NCBI GenBank assembly: GCA_030263805.2
Contig: CP136010.1
Coordinates: 4,107,001-4,171,000 of the forward strand
Direction of reading: 5' to 3'
DNA: 64,000 bases
Source: Pseudomonas sp. FeN3W
GTDB taxonomy: Bacteria; Pseudomonadota; Gammaproteobacteria; Pseudomonadales; Pseudomonadaceae
A program made the position numbers and the translations under genes. A model generated the notes under the pieces. The model was not told where the DNA came from and ran no database searches. It saw only the letters and a program-made list of their open reading frames with translations. Positions 44,064 through 52,834 of the stretch are shown piece by piece; the stretch's first letter is position 1, and each line of letters opens with the position of its first letter.

Positions 44064-46124
44064 CTAACGCAGCTCGGAATTGACTGCCCGATCGAATGGC
44101 GTCGACTGGCGCAGCAGCAGATCGAGATCGCGGGCGGGCAGCGGCTTGCTGTAGTAGTAGCCCTGGCCTTCCTGGCAGCCTTCGGCGATCAGATAGGCTT
44201 CCTGCTCCGGGGTTTCGACGCCCTCGGCGATCACCGTCATACCGAGGCTCTTACCCAGCTGGATAACCGCGCGCACGATGGTCGCGCCCTCGTCCTGGCC
44301 GATGTCCTGGACAAAGCTCTTGTCGATCTTGATCTTGTCCAGCGGCAAGCTCTTGAGATAACTCAGCGAGGAGTAACCGGTACCGAAATCGTCGATCGCG
44401 ATCAGTGCGCCGGAGCGCCGCAAACTGTGCAGGTTGTGCGCTGCCGCGTCGATGTCTTCCATCAGCCCCGTCTCGGTCACCTCCAGTTCGAGGGTTTCGG
44501 CCGGCAACTGGTGTTTCTGCAGCAGCTCGCCGATCATCTGCGGCAGTTGCGGGTGGCGCAGTTGTACGGTGGAGAGGTTCACCGCGACGCGCAGACCGCT
44601 GTAGCCCTCGGCATGCCACTGGCGCAGCTGGCTGCAGGCCTGATCGAGCACCCATTGGCCGATCTCGATGATGCTGCCGTTCTGCTCCGCCAGCGGGATG
44701 AACAGATCCGGCGGCACCAGTTTGCCCTGAGGATGTTTCCAGCGAATCAGTGCTTCGACACCGGTGATGCGGTTCTGGCGGTAGTCGACCTGGGGCTGGT
44801 AGACCAGATGGAACTCGTTGCGCTTGAGCGCTTCGCTGAGATCCTTTTCCAGCTCCCGACGGGCGCGCATCTCGCTGTCGATGCTGGCGACATAGAACTG
44901 GTAGCGGTTGCGTGAGCGGCTCTTGGCCAGCGTCATGGTCTGCTCGGCCTTCTGCAGCAGCTTCTCGGTGTTGTCGCCATCTTCCGGGTACAGGGTGATG
45001 CCGATGGTGGCGCGCAGCCGAATCGGGTCGCCGTCGAAGTCGATGGGATTTTCCAGATCGTCCAGCAGCGCCTGGGCCAGCTCTGCGGCCTCGTAGGGCT
45101 GTTCGATGCCGCTGAGCACCAGGACGAACTGATCGCCGCCCAATCGTGCCAGCGCGCCGAGACGGCCTGCGGAGCCGCGCAGGCGGTCGGCCAGTGCCTT
45201 GAGCAGGCAATCGCCGGCCTGATAGCTGTACTGCTCGTTCACGCCCTTGAAGTCGTCGAGCCCCAGACAGAGCACGGCGACGCGACGCTGCATGCGTCGT
45301 GCCTCGTCGAGAATGTGGTCGAGCTGGCTTTGCAGCTGCTGCCGATTCGGCAGGCCGGTCAGGGAGTCGTACTGCGTCATGCGATGCAGGCTGCTTTCAG
45401 CCTCCTGACGCAGGTGCATGTTGTGTTCGATGGAGGCGAGCAGACCGTTGGCCGTTTCCACCCACAGACCCAGCTCGTTGCGCTCATGGCCTCGGATCAT
45501 CGGCAGCTTGTGCTCGCCGGGACGGTCGGGGTTGATCCGCGCCAGATGCTCGATGAGCTTGGTCAGCGGGCGGGTCAGCAACCACTGGTAGATCAGGAAA
45601 AGCACGAAGCCCAGCGTCAGCGCACGCAGGATACCGACGATGAAGATGACGATGGAGTCGTTGACGAATTCCTGGCCATATCGGGCCGTGTCCAGAGTGA
45701 TGCGCAGCTCGCCGTAATACTCGTTGTAAGGCGGTTTGCCGATCAGCGGAGTCGAGAACTGCCGGTCGCGGTGGAGAATCGGATCGGTCAGCCAGCGTGT
45801 CGTCAGGTCGATAGGTGGTCTGATCTTCAGCGCCAGCATGCCTTCGTCCGGATGGCCGATGGATGCCATGCGAATCGATTCGTGCTGGAACAGCCCTTCC
45901 ATCACCTGGGCGCCCATCTCGCGGTCGAGGCTGTAGATCGCCTGAGTGGATGGGTCACGGGTCATGCGCAGAATGCGCTGGGCATCGGCTTCGATCAGCT
46001 GGCGTGTCTTGTAGGCGCCAAAAATGATCTGCGCGCAACTGAGCACCAGTCCTACCGCAAGCGCCGATAGCAGGACTACACGCAGGAGCTTACGCGACAG
46101 GCTATTGCGCATTTCCAGCTTCAA
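44064..46124 (-). CDS. bifA: BifA-like c-di-GMP phosphodiesterase (inactive GGDEF, active EAL)
   Basis: A 686-residue membrane protein: TM1 residues 13-34, a periplasmic domain to about 160, TM2 about 163-185, HAMP-like linker, a GGDEF domain with signature GGDQF, and an EAL domain with all catalytic motifs (VEALIRW, LELEVTETGLM, IDDFGTGYSSLSYLKSL, KIDKSFV, EGVETPEQ). This combination and its place beside sodB match P. aeruginosa BifA (PA4367), which lowers c-di-GMP and promotes swarming over biofilm. The start is a TTG at 46124 (MKLEMRN); an ATG four codons later is possible. Confidence 0.9.
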   Translation of the reverse strand: MKLEMRNSLSRKLLRVVLLSALAVGLVLSCAQIIFGAYKTRQLIEADAQRILRMTRDPSTQAIYSLDREMGAQVMEGLFQHESIRMASIGHPDEGMLALKIRPPIDLTTRWLTDPILHRDRQFSTPLIGKPPYNEYYGELRITLDTARYGQEFVNDSIVIFIVGILRALTLGFVLFLIYQWLLTRPLTKLIEHLARINPDRPGEHKLPMIRGHERNELGLWVETANGLLASIEHNMHLRQEAESSLHRMTQYDSLTGLPNRQQLQSQLDHILDEARRMQRRVAVLCLGLDDFKGVNEQYSYQAGDCLLKALADRLRGSAGRLGALARLGGDQFVLVLSGIEQPYEAAELAQALLDDLENPIDFDGDPIRLRATIGITLYPEDGDNTEKLLQKAEQTMTLAKSRSRNRYQFYVASIDSEMRARRELEKDLSEALKRNEFHLVYQPQVDYRQNRITGVEALIRWKHPQGKLVPPDLFIPLAEQNGSIIEIGQWVLDQACSQLRQWHAEGYSGLRVAVNLSTVQLRHPQLPQMIGELLQKHQLPAETLELEVTETGLMEDIDAAAHNLHSLRRSGALIAIDDFGTGYSSLSYLKSLPLDKIKIDKSFVQDIGQDEGATIVRAVIQLGKSLGMTVIAEGVETPEQEAYLIAEGCQEGQGYYYSKPLPARDLDLLLRQSTPFDRAVNSELR

Positions 46125-46363
46125 ATGAAGGTCCTTTTCCGTGCCGACGCTCGGTTGCGGAAGTATTGTTAGTCATTCGGCAATCGTCAAAGGCAATTAA
46201 ACCAATAAGTCAGCAAGCGCCGACTGTGCCGGCAGTACGACTTAGGATGCAAGCCCAAAGGCGTAATCCTAAGGAAACATTGCGTGTCGATTTCCGATTC
46301 CGTAAGGCGAAGGTTTTTTCGGACTGCAAATGTATAGCGGCAGGCGACGCCGAACCCTTAAAT

Positions 46364-46394
46364 GAAAATGCCCGCATCAAGTGCGGGCATTTTC
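46364..46394 (-). terminator. Terminator of sodB
   Basis: A perfect 13-bp stem (46364-46376 with 46382-46394; GAAAATGCCCGCA and complement) begins 16 bases after the sodB stop on the minus strand, with its T run inside the stem end. Confidence 0.85.
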
Positions 46395-46410
46395 GTTAGC
46401 GCTGGGTGAC

Positions 46411-46992
46411 TCAGCCCGCGAAGTTCTTCGCGACGAAGTCCCAGTTGACCAGGTTCCAGAACGCTTCGACGAACTTCGGACGAGCGTTGCGGTAGTCGAT
46501 GTAGTAGGCGTGTTCCCAGACGTCACAGGTCAGCAGCGGCTTGTCGCCTGCAGTCATCGGGTTGCCGGCACCGATGGTGCTCGCCAGGCCGAGGCTGCCG
46601 TCGGACTTCTTCACCAGCCACGCCCAGCCGGAGCCGAAGGTGCCGATGGCGGTCTTGGTGAACTCTTCCTTGAACTTGTCGAAGGAGCCGAAGGAGGCGT
46701 TGATGGCATCGGCCAGGGCGCCAGTCGGCTGACCACCGGCGTTCGGCGCCAGGCAGTTCCAGAAGAAGGTGTGGTTCCAGACCTGGGCGGCGTTGTTGAA
46801 AATGCCACCGGAAGAAGTCTTGATGATGCTTTCCAGATCCTTGCCTTCGAACTCGGTGCCCGGGATCAGGTTGTTCAGGTTGGTCACGTAAGCAGCGTGG
46901 TGCTTGTCGTGGTGGTAGTCCAGCGTCTCGGCGGACATGTGCGGTTCGAGAGCGTTCTTTTCGTAAGGCAGCGGCGGCAATTCGAAAGCCAT
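46411..46992 (-). CDS. sodB: Superoxide dismutase, Fe type
   Basis: A 193-residue iron superoxide dismutase that removes superoxide in the cytoplasm. The metal ligands are visible: His in YHHDKHHAAYV (residue 27 region), His in VWNHTFFWNCL, and the Asp/His pair in DVWEHAYYIDYRN. FeSOD signs are the GGIFNNAAQVWNHTFFW spacing and the TCDVWEHAYY end. AGGAG lies before the ATG at 46992; the frame extends upstream without similarity. Position next to bifA matches P. aeruginosa PA4366. Confidence 0.97.
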   Translation of the reverse strand: MAFELPPLPYEKNALEPHMSAETLDYHHDKHHAAYVTNLNNLIPGTEFEGKDLESIIKTSSGGIFNNAAQVWNHTFFWNCLAPNAGGQPTGALADAINASFGSFDKFKEEFTKTAIGTFGSGWAWLVKKSDGSLGLASTIGAGNPMTAGDKPLLTCDVWEHAYYIDYRNARPKFVEAFWNLVNWDFVAKNFAG

Positions 46993-47390
46993 GATGTATC
47001 TCCTACTCAGGTGTCGAGGATTGATGCGGCCAGCTGGAAGGAGCGTGCGAGGCGTGCCGGCGATGCCGGTGAGCAGGAGCGAATGTTCGTCCCGCCCTGA
47101 CCTCTGTCGTTCCCTTCGCTCGCTACATGCTTGCGCAATCTCTGGCCGTTCACGGTCGGCCGAACAGACAGACTGAAGCCTTCCGCTCCATGTCTGCGAG
47201 CCAGCGATCATAGCACCCGACCTGCGGCAAAACCACGCGGCAACTGTATGGAATATAGGTTCCAGAGGGGTTGGCGAGGTGAAGCAGCGGATGCAAACAA
47301 CTGGCTGCGCCTTGCGTGGACCGCGCCGCCGGGCTGGACGTTCCTTGCAACCTGCAAAAATGGCGCGCGGCTGGATGTCGCGCGCGGGTG
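46993..47390. other. 398-base intergenic stretch between sodB and argO
   Basis: No convincing gene. It contains the sodB leader and promoter on its left side, and on its right a 7-bp GCGCGCG/CGCGCGC hairpin (47363-47385) followed on the minus strand by CCATTTTTG, which is probably the argO terminator. Confidence 0.55.
47356..47385 (-). terminator. Probable argO terminator
   Basis: CGCGCGC and GCGCGCG arms (47379-47385 and 47363-47369) precede ATTTTTG on the minus strand, 6 bases beyond the argO stop. Confidence 0.6.
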
Positions 47391-47999
47391 TCAGCCGGCG
47401 AATGCGAGCTGTGTGGCAATCGCGAACATCATGGCGGCGACGCCGAGGTCGATCAGGCGCCAGGTCAACGGGCGGGCCAGCCAGGGCGCGAGCCAGGCGC
47501 CACCGAGGGCCAGGGTCATGAACCACAGGGTCGATGCGCTGGCAGCGCCCAGTGTGTAGGCGCCTGGCTCGGGCTGCTGGGCGCCGAGCGAGCCGATCAG
47601 TACCACGGTATCGAGATAGACGTGCGGATTGAGCAATGTCACCGCCAGCGCGGCCAGTAGCACCGCACGCAGCGGGCGCGGCTGCGCATCAGCGCTGCGC
47701 AAGCTCTGTGGCTTGACTGCGCGGCGCAGCGCCAGCGCGCCATACCAGAGCAGGAAGGCCACGCCGCCCCAGCGGGTGATCTCCAGCAGTAGCGGGTTGT
47801 CCGCCAGCACCGCTGCCAGCCCGAACACGCCGACGCTGACCAGCAGTACGTCACAGAGGATGCACAGCGCCGCCACTGGCAGATGGTGCTCCCGACGCAG
47901 GCTTTGTGCGAGCACGAAGGCATTCTGCGCACCGATCGCCATGATCAGTCCTGCCGCGACCAGAAGGCCGTTGATATAGCTTTGCCAGATTGCATTCAT
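47391..47999 (-). CDS. argO: ArgO/LysE family basic amino acid exporter
   Basis: A 202-residue LysE-superfamily exporter with six predicted helices (GLLVAAGLIMAIGAQNAFVLAQSL at the N-terminus is the family signature, then LCDVLLVSVGVFGLAAVL and ALAVTLLNPHVYLDTVVLIGSLGAQ). It exports arginine and/or lysine. It is divergent from argP, whose product controls it in E. coli; the 90-base gap between them would hold the ArgP site and both promoters. Start ATG at 47999. Confidence 0.92.
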   Translation of the reverse strand: MNAIWQSYINGLLVAAGLIMAIGAQNAFVLAQSLRREHHLPVAALCILCDVLLVSVGVFGLAAVLADNPLLLEITRWGGVAFLLWYGALALRRAVKPQSLRSADAQPRPLRAVLLAALAVTLLNPHVYLDTVVLIGSLGAQQPEPGAYTLGAASASTLWFMTLALGGAWLAPWLARPLTWRLIDLGVAAMMFAIATQLAFAG

Positions 48000-48089
48000 G
48001 TCGCCCGCCTCGTCCGATTTGCTGGCGAGTCTGGACAGTTGAGCGTTATAAGAAAAACAAATTTTCCTCAGGGTGCATTAGGAATACTG

Positions 48090-48980
48090 ATGTTCGATTA
48101 CAAATTACTTGCAGCGCTTGCGGCGGTTGTCGAGCAGGCGGGTTTCGAGCGAGCCGCGCAGACGTTGGGTCTTTCGCAATCGGCCATATCCCAGCGGATC
48201 AAACTACTCGAGGCGCGCGTCGGTCAGCCAGTGCTGCTGCGCGATACGCCGCCGCGGCCGACCGAGCTCGGTCAACGCTTACTCAACCATGTGCAGCAGG
48301 TGCGGTTGCTCGAGCGGGATCTGCAAGGACAGGTTCCGGCGCTGGACGAGAATCGTCTGCCCGAACGGCTGCGAATTGCCCTGAACGCCGACAGCCTGGC
48401 GACCTGGTGGGCCGGCGCGGTAGCGGCTTTCTGCGCCGAGCATCGGGTGCTGCTCGATCATGTGGTGGAGGACCAGGCGGTCGGGCTCAAACGCATGCGC
48501 GCTGGCGAGGTCGCAGCTTGCGTGTGCGCGGCGGAACGGCCGCTGGCAGGCGCACGCAGTCAGTTTCTTGGGGCGATGCGCTATCGCGCACTGGCCAGTC
48601 CGGCCTTTGTCCGCCGGCATTTCCAACGACCAGCGGTCGCTGCGGATCTGGCTCGGGTGCCTGCCGTGGTCTTCGGCCCGGATGACCAGCTGCAACACCG
48701 CTACATGGCGGCAGTCGGCGGGGGAGAGGCGTTCGTCCATCACCTCTGCCCATCGTCCGAGGGTTTCGTGCGCCTACTGCAGAGCGGGCTTGGCTGGGGA
48801 TTGGTGCCGGAGTTGCAAGTGCGCGGCGAACTTGCGCGCGGGGAATTGGTCGATGTGCTGTCCGGACCGCCGATCGACGTGCCTTTGTATTGGCATCACT
48901 GGCGTAATGGCGGGCAATTGCTCGACGAGTTGACCCTGCATCTGGTGCGTTGCGCCAGCGACTGGCTGCTCGTCGATTGA
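48090..48980 (+). CDS. argP: ArgP (IciA) LysR-type regulator
   Basis: A 296-residue LysR-type regulator. The helix-turn-helix is in residues 1-60 (MFDYKLLAALAAVVEQAGFERAAQTLGLSQSAISQRIKLLEAR), typical of ArgP with its MDYK-like start. The effector domain follows, ending in WHHWRNGGQLLDELTLHLVRCASDWL. ArgP senses lysine and arginine and activates argO. The start is the ATG at 48090, since the upstream in-frame region overlaps the argO coding strand. Confidence 0.92.
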   Translation: MFDYKLLAALAAVVEQAGFERAAQTLGLSQSAISQRIKLLEARVGQPVLLRDTPPRPTELGQRLLNHVQQVRLLERDLQGQVPALDENRLPERLRIALNADSLATWWAGAVAAFCAEHRVLLDHVVEDQAVGLKRMRAGEVAACVCAAERPLAGARSQFLGAMRYRALASPAFVRRHFQRPAVAADLARVPAVVFGPDDQLQHRYMAAVGGGEAFVHHLCPSSEGFVRLLQSGLGWGLVPELQVRGELARGELVDVLSGPPIDVPLYWHHWRNGGQLLDELTLHLVRCASDWLLVD

Positions 48981-48984
48981 GTGC

Positions 48985-49254
48985 TCAGGCGAGTACGCGC
49001 TGGCCTCGGTAAATGCGTACCGTGGCGCCGCTACTGGCCGTGCGAGGTGGAGGTGGTGGTGCCGGCAACCGGTCACTGAATGCGGCGAGCTGGCGTCCGA
49101 GTTCGCGGGTCAACTCGTCGTTGGAGTTCATGCACCCGGCAAGCATTGCCGTAACCGCATCCGGTTGGTCGAGATGGATGTCGAGTTGCTGCTCATCGCG
49201 AAGTCTGCGTCGCAGGCTGCGCATGCAGTCGATAACCGCCTTGTTCAGCTCCAT
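48985..49254 (-). CDS. Small hypothetical protein
   Basis: An 89-residue protein (MELNKAVIDCMRSLRRRLRDEQQ start) with no signal or membrane segment, a helical N-terminal half, and a Pro-rich linker near residue 66. The start at 49254 has GAG upstream; an in-frame ATG at 49290 is an alternative. It converges on argP with 4 bases between. I do not recognise a family; small pseudomonad proteins of this size beside argP are known only as hypothetical. Confidence 0.55.
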   Translation of the reverse strand: MELNKAVIDCMRSLRRRLRDEQQLDIHLDQPDAVTAMLAGCMNSNDELTRELGRQLAAFSDRLPAPPPPPRTASSGATVRIYRGQRVLA

Positions 49255-49614
49255 GCTGTGTTCCTCGTGAATTGCCCTAAGGCCCAACATCCCTGTCGGA
49301 AGTGTCTATCCGCTGGCAAGAGAGACAGAGCAAGTGGCGTACCAATCTCCGGCGTTGCTGCGCGGATCTTGCATCTGACAGGCGAAGCGCCCGGCTGGCG
49401 AGGCCTGCAGACTGCCCGTAGTCGATGGTGATTGCTATGGTGCGGTGCTTACGGGTCTGCCGAGTGCGTCGTTCGATGCACCGTGATGCGTATCACACGC
49501 GGCGCACTGCTCTACCACGGTGCATCTGCTCCACCGGCGCGCCGTCACTGATGGGCACGCTCTGAATCGTTATACTGCGCGCTGTATTTCGCACCGCGCC
49601 ATTGAAGGTACCCC
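49255..49614. other. 360-base intergenic stretch upstream of the coiled-coil protein gene
   Basis: No gene seen. A TATACT hexamer at 49571-49576, with weak CTGATG 17 bases upstream, may be the promoter of the gene at 49615. Otherwise nothing identifiable. Confidence 0.4.
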
Positions 49615-50520
49615 ATGCGCAACGATGCTCACGACGAACTGGACAACATTCCCAGCCTGACCGCAGGCCGTGATCGCGTGGAGCCCTATCCGGCGCCGGA
49701 TCTCGAGCCGATCCGCAGAACCGCGGACGAGCCCGTGGATGACGGTCGTTCCCGCCAGAAACGTCGCCCCGCAAGCCCCGCTGGCAAGGTGAGCACGGCG
49801 CCTCTATGGGTCATGGTGCTGGCCTTGCTCCTCAGCCTGGGTGCGCTCGGCTGGTGGAGTTATCAGAAGATCGCCATGCTGGAAATGCAGCTGGTCGCCA
49901 CCCAGGAAAGCTTCGCGCGTATCAGCGAGGATGCCGCGGGACGCCTGCAGGACATCACCGGCAAAGTCGTTGCGACCGAGTCCAATGTGACCACGGAAAG
50001 CGAGGCGGTGAAGCTGCGCATCAAGCAGTTGGAGCAACAGGCCATCGATCTTGACCGCAAGCAGCAGGCCTTTGCGACCGAACAGCAGAGTCTGGCTGGC
50101 AAGCAGGGCAATCAGGATCGGCGCATGGACGAACAGGGCAAGCGCCTCGAGCAGCTGGGTGCCGACCTGCAAGCTCAGCAGGGGAGTACTGCGACGCTGG
50201 CAGAGAGCGTCAAGACGCTGGGCAGCGAGCAGGCTTCACTCAAATCGACCCTGGACGAGCAGGCCAAGCTGGCCGGACGGGTCGACAGCCTGAGCAAGGA
50301 CATCGCGGCGCTTAAGCAGAGCGGTAACCAGAGTCAGGCGATCAGCAGGCTGGAGCAGGACATCCTGGTGCTGCGCAGTGAGCTGGACAATCGGCCGGCC
50401 CCTGCACCGAACGCGATCAATACCGCCGAGTTCGACTCCTTCCGCGCTCAGGTCACCCGCACCATCAATGCCATGCAGGGGCAGATCGCCAATCTGCAAG
50501 GTCAGCTCGACGGACGTTGA
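49615..50520 (+). CDS. Membrane-anchored coiled-coil protein
   Basis: A 301-residue protein. The first 60 residues are polar (acid- and Pro-rich), residues 62-84 are one membrane helix (APLWVMVLALLLSLGALGWWSYQ), and residues 90-270 are a long heptad-patterned coiled coil rich in Gln, Glu and Ala (ITGKVVATESNVTTESEAVK, LEQQAIDLDRKQQAFATEQQSL). Layout resembles HemX/YhcB-type or cell-division scaffold proteins but shows no recognised domain. N-terminus likely cytoplasmic, coiled coil periplasmic. Function unknown. Confidence 0.7.
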   Translation: MRNDAHDELDNIPSLTAGRDRVEPYPAPDLEPIRRTADEPVDDGRSRQKRRPASPAGKVSTAPLWVMVLALLLSLGALGWWSYQKIAMLEMQLVATQESFARISEDAAGRLQDITGKVVATESNVTTESEAVKLRIKQLEQQAIDLDRKQQAFATEQQSLAGKQGNQDRRMDEQGKRLEQLGADLQAQQGSTATLAESVKTLGSEQASLKSTLDEQAKLAGRVDSLSKDIAALKQSGNQSQAISRLEQDILVLRSELDNRPAPAPNAINTAEFDSFRAQVTRTINAMQGQIANLQGQLDGR

Positions 50521-50530
50521 CCGTGCGCCA

Positions 50531-50558
50531 GCCGCCGCGCGTATTGCGCGACGGCGGC
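50531..50558. terminator. Hairpin between convergent coiled-coil gene and estA
   Basis: GCCGCCG (50531-50537) pairs with CGGCGGC (50552-50558) and CGC with GCG inside, with a 3-base bulge. It lies in the 57-base gap, followed by CTTTCG, and probably stops transcription on both sides. Confidence 0.55.
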
Positions 50559-50577
50559 CTTTCGCGCTCTTCAGGCC

Positions 50578-52494
50578 TTACAGGTCCCAGGCCAGCGACA
50601 GCCCCACTCCGTGGTCGCGGTTATCGTTGCCCCGGTAATGGTAGTTGGCGCGCAATGCCAGACCTGGTGTCAGACGGTGCGCCAGGCCCACGCTGAAGCG
50701 CGTCTGGTCGCCGGTCGGTACCGCGCCCGGTAGCTCGAAGCTGTTGCCCGACACGCTGTTCAGCGACATGCGCAAGTCACGCCGGTCTTCGTCCTCGCGC
50801 TCCACCTCCCGTGCCACTTCGCCGAACAGCCGCGTGCGTTCGCTCAGCGCATAGTCACCGAACAGACCGAGCGACAGGCGCAGTGAATCCAGTTCCTGAT
50901 CTTCATAGCTCAGCGCGGTTGAGCGTTCGCCCTGTTCGCGGTAACCGTCGACTTCGACCTTCTGATAGCTGGCGCCGACGAATGGGCCGAACTGCATCTG
51001 GTCGCCTGGCTGCATCAGGTTGAAGCCAACCTTCGCCGCTGCGCCCCATAGCGTGCCTTCGGTGTCACCCTTTTCCGCTCGCTCGCTGATGCCGAGGGCG
51101 AAGGTACGCTTCAGGTCGTGGTAATCCAGATAACCGGCGCTGAGGCTGAAGTCGGCGAACAGGCGCTGGTATTCGTAACGGGCGAAGGCCGTTGCCAGGT
51201 AGCTGCGCATGTCGTATTCGGAGTCGTTTCTGCCCAGTTCCAGCGAGTTTTCCGCCAGGCCCAGGCTGACGCCGGCAAGCCATGTCTCGCTCAGACGCTG
51301 GGTAACGCCAAGCGACAGGCTCAGGCCGCTACCGTCACCGCCACCGTAACCGTCGTACTCAGGCCGGTTGTAACCACCCTGGACGAAGGTGCGCCAGGCG
51401 CCGACCGCCTGCCAGTCGCCGCGCCGGGCGGACAGTTCGTTGTCCAGTTGTTGCAGATGGGCGCGCAAGGCCGAGCGGCCCATCTCCGGCAGCAGGGACA
51501 CTTCCCAAGGCGCGGAAATGATCGAGTACAGATAGTCGGCGCTGATCTGATGAACAGCGGTGGTTGGATGGACGGCGTCATTGAACAGCAGGCGGCTAGG
51601 ATCAGGCGCTGTGCCGCCGAGGCTGTAGGTCGGGTCCGGCAGGCACGGCGACGTCGAGGATGACGGGTCGAAGCACACTGCAGTCTGCGCCACATTGGGG
51701 TCGAAGCCAAAGGCGGCCAGGTCAGCACGTACCTCGGCCAGCAACAGGCGATTGTTCACCAGCACGTAGTTGCCACCCCGGGCTTGCAGCTGGCTCGCCA
51801 ACTCGGTGTTGAACTGGTCGCTCAGGAAGTTGAATGTGGCGGCCTGGCCAGTGATGAAGCCCAGCGGCGTGGTGCCGACATCCGGCAGATCGGAGACGAT
51901 GATGTAGCGCGCGCCCGCGGCCTGCAGTGCAGCGACACCCGCCACCAGATTACCGGCAGCGTCAGCCATCGTGACCGGGTTGGTGCCGAGCTGGAAAATG
52001 TCGTTACCGCCGCCGTTCAGGTAGTAGAGCGCATTGCTGTCGACGCGCGGGTTCTCGACCAGGTAGCCAGGCCGGGTCCGGGCAGAGCCGCCTGCGGAAA
52101 CGGTCGAATCGAGGGTGATCGAGTCGAGAATCTGGTCGGTACGGTAACCGCCGACGGCATAGTTGGTACCGTCCGGATTGCCTGTGAGTACTGTCGGTAA
52201 CAGCGGTGTGGAAGGTAACGATTGCAGGCCCAGCATGCTTGCCAGGCGCTGCGTGCCGACCTCGCCAATATATTCGCCGGCACCGTAGGTGGGGCCGGTG
52301 CGGTTGGTGAAGCGCAAACCTCCAGTAGGATTGCCGCCCAGTGTCGGGCTTTGCAGGTCGGGAAAGTTGCCGGCATCGCTCAGCGAGTCGCCGAACACGA
52401 CTAACTGACTGAACGGGCCGTCATCGGCGATAGCCGCGCCTGTCGCGCAGGTGAGTAGAATGGCTGCCGCAAGCGGTTTGAGAGCGCTCTGCAC
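50578..52494 (-). CDS. estA: EstA, GDSL autotransporter esterase
   Basis: A 638-residue type V secretion esterase. The signal peptide covers residues 1-23 (cleaved after AIA), and the GDSL motif FGDSLSDAGN puts the catalytic Ser at residue 37, i.e. Ser14 of the mature protein, as in P. aeruginosa EstA. The other SGNH blocks are YLNGGGND and DAVHPTTAVH. The C-terminal third is a 12-stranded beta-barrel ending in an aromatic-terminated strand (GVGLSLAWDL). The start is a GTG at 52494 with AAGGAG 6 bases upstream, which suits the signal peptide better than the upstream ATG. The mature domain stays on the outer surface; rhamnolipid and motility roles are known. Confidence 0.9.
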   Translation of the reverse strand: MQSALKPLAAAILLTCATGAAIADDGPFSQLVVFGDSLSDAGNFPDLQSPTLGGNPTGGLRFTNRTGPTYGAGEYIGEVGTQRLASMLGLQSLPSTPLLPTVLTGNPDGTNYAVGGYRTDQILDSITLDSTVSAGGSARTRPGYLVENPRVDSNALYYLNGGGNDIFQLGTNPVTMADAAGNLVAGVAALQAAGARYIIVSDLPDVGTTPLGFITGQAATFNFLSDQFNTELASQLQARGGNYVLVNNRLLLAEVRADLAAFGFDPNVAQTAVCFDPSSSTSPCLPDPTYSLGGTAPDPSRLLFNDAVHPTTAVHQISADYLYSIISAPWEVSLLPEMGRSALRAHLQQLDNELSARRGDWQAVGAWRTFVQGGYNRPEYDGYGGGDGSGLSLSLGVTQRLSETWLAGVSLGLAENSLELGRNDSEYDMRSYLATAFARYEYQRLFADFSLSAGYLDYHDLKRTFALGISERAEKGDTEGTLWGAAAKVGFNLMQPGDQMQFGPFVGASYQKVEVDGYREQGERSTALSYEDQELDSLRLSLGLFGDYALSERTRLFGEVAREVEREDEDRRDLRMSLNSVSGNSFELPGAVPTGDQTRFSVGLAHRLTPGLALRANYHYRGNDNRDHGVGLSLAWDL

Positions 52495-52834
52495 GGGTAA
52501 CTCCTTATTGTTCTTTTTGTTTGGATGCATCGCCCGCGTGTACGCGGGCGATCCGGTCACGCTAGTGGGAGTGGGCAGCGGCTATAAGCGCCCGAAAGGG
52601 CGATTTTTCCAAATGGCAGATCGTTCTTAGGAGGTACTCAAAGCCGCGAATTCATTGTCCTGGCTCAAGGGTTTTTAATGGCTAACTGATACCATTCGCC
52701 GCGCTTGCGCTTCTGTGGACGTCCGATGCACCGCCGAACGATGAAATGTGCTTTGAGACGGATATGAAAGCAGCCGACGGCGTCCGGAACCGCCGGCTGT
52801 AAAGAACCTTCCCTGCCTGGGAGCACAATAATAA
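52495..52834. other. 340-base intergenic stretch between divergent estA and the cyclase gene
   Basis: No gene seen. It holds a plus-strand terminator-like hairpin (52589-52608), a CAGCCG/CGGCTG palindromic region near 52771-52800, and presumably the two divergent promoters. Confidence 0.5.
52589..52608 (+). terminator. Orphan terminator-like hairpin
   Basis: CGCCC-GAAA-GGGCG (52589-52602) is followed by ATTTTT on the plus strand. There is no plus-strand gene upstream, so it would stop antisense transcripts leaving estA. Confidence 0.5.
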
